Shown one piece after another: positions 63,458 through 64,000 of a stretch of 64,000 nucleotides of DNA. The position numbers were made by a program, and so were the translations under genes. The stretch is from NCBI GenBank assembly GCA_964628685.1, contig CAZVNM010000005.1, positions 1 to 64,000 on the forward strand, written 5' to 3'. This stretch comes from CALMEC01 sp964628685 (lineage in GTDB: Bacteria > Actinomycetota > Thermoleophilia > Miltoncostaeales > Miltoncostaeaceae). Position 1 is the first letter of the stretch, and every line of letters starts with the position of its first letter. The notes below the pieces were generated by a model that ran no database searches, was not told the DNA's origin, and saw nothing but the letters and a program-made list of their open reading frames with translations.

Positions 63458-64000
63458 ATGTTCGAAGTCGGCAACACACTCCGTGAGGCGCGGATGCGCC
63501 GTGGCCTCGACGTCGTCGACTGCGAGTCGGCGACCAAGATCCGCGCCAAGTACCTGCGCGCCCTCGAGGAGGAGCAGTTCGAGACGCTCCCGGGACCCAC
63601 GTTCGTGCGCGGGTTCCTGCGGACCTACTCCGACTTCCTCGGCCTGGACGGCCGCCTGGTGGTCGAGGAGTACGAGACCCGCTTCGAGCGCCCCAAGGAA
63701 CAGTCGGCCTACGAGGAGGCCCTGCGTCGCAACCGCTCGCACCGGCGCAGCCGCGAGAGCCGTCTGCTCACCACGCTCGCGGTGCTCGCCATGGCCGGAT
63801 CGGTGAGCGGCTGGGTGGCCCTCGCCGGTGACGGCGCATCCGATCCGCCGCCGATCGAACCCACGGCGGCACCGGCGGACCCGATCTCGTCGCTGGAGCT
63901 CAGGTTCACCGTCGTCGGGGCCCCCACGACGATCGAGGCGTGGAACGGCGGCGGCCTCAACCAGGTGCTCGGTCGCGTCGCCCTGACCGCCGGCACGCCC
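63458..64000 (+). CDS. RodZ-like helix-turn-helix membrane protein (cut at window end)
   Basis: The first 181 codons of a gene running off the window. The N-terminal Cro-like HTH of the RodZ family (FEVGNTLREARMRRGLDVVD, KIRAKYLRALEEEQFETLPG, TFVRGFLRTYSDFLGLDG) is complete. A basic stretch HRRSRESR and one membrane helix at about residues 105-122 (LLTTLAVLAMAGSVSGWVAL) follow, then the start of an external domain with LELRFTVVGAPTTIEAWNGG, similar to the RodZ C-terminal DUF4115 domain. It probably links MreB or the cell-division apparatus to the wall. Downstream part not visible. Confidence 0.85.
   Translation, partial: MFEVGNTLREARMRRGLDVVDCESATKIRAKYLRALEEEQFETLPGPTFVRGFLRTYSDFLGLDGRLVVEEYETRFERPKEQSAYEEALRRNRSHRRSRESRLLTTLAVLAMAGSVSGWVALAGDGASDPPPIEPTAAPADPISSLELRFTVVGAPTTIEAWNGGGLNQVLGRVALTAGTP

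Overview
The window is very GC-rich (about 70 % or more by eye), densely coded, and full of ATGA/GTGA/TGATG stop-start overlaps. Integration host factor of the actinobacterial mIHF type, the rimP-nusA-ylxR-infB-rbfA-nrnA-truB-ribF-rpsO-pnp order, dapB/dapA-rnj and ftsK point to Actinomycetota. A deep-branching class such as Thermoleophilia is my inference from the gene order, not something a single marker proves. I found no rRNA, tRNA or CRISPR array.

Layout. 0.2-2.8 kb: acyl-CoA dehydrogenase divergent from a MarR regulator with a candidate operator between them, then a CPBP membrane protease. 2.8-8.9 kb: scpA-scpB-rluB-aroH, then a HisC-type aminotransferase, DAHP synthase and prephenate dehydrogenase, i.e. 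chromosome segregation joined to aromatic amino-acid synthesis. 9.1-14.5 kb: a RecQ helicase fused to a phosphoribosyltransferase-like domain, an aldo/keto reductase, and an ECF sigma factor with a one-pass membrane partner. 14.5-17.3 kb: an AIR-synthase-like gene followed by two MazEF-type toxin-antitoxin modules, lying in what looks like a tandem duplication of the junction between that gene and hemY. 17.4-21.2 kb: hemN-hemH-hemY for late haem synthesis. 21.8-29.6 kb: pyrimidine operon pyrR-pyrB-pyrC-(isochorismatase-like)-carA-carB, headed by a PyrR-type RNA hairpin and a tiny leader ORF. 29.7-31.8 kb: mihF-gmk-coaBC. 31.9-36.4 kb: MoxR ATPase, DUF58 protein and transmembrane transglutaminase. 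36.4-38.6 kb: small genes (TPR, unknown, DUF2249, YbjN) and dtd. 38.6-51.4 kb: the translation/RNA operon from rimP to an M16 peptidase, preceded by a terminator-type leader. 51.4-54.6 kb: NTF2-like protein, a secreted protein, and a membrane sensor plus GGDEF/HD-GYP pair separated only by an in-frame TGA. 54.7-60.7 kb: dapB-cupin-LssY_C-like operon, a vapBC module, dapA-rnj and two small type-I membrane proteins. 60.9-64.0 kb: ftsK and the start of a RodZ-like gene cut by the window edge.

A recurrent signal ties the regions together. About sixteen gene starts carry a TAnnnT (or CATAAT) hexamer ending only 6-9 nt before the start codon, the arrangement expected for leaderless transcripts. Genes with real 5' leaders (pyr, rimP, rpsO) are those where RNA-level control is plausible. 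The most interesting items are the duplicated toxin-antitoxin junction, the pyr leader, the TGA-split cyclic-di-GMP protein, the rimP-nusA attenuator, gmk without a normal start codon, and the zinc-knuckle-like tail on NusA.
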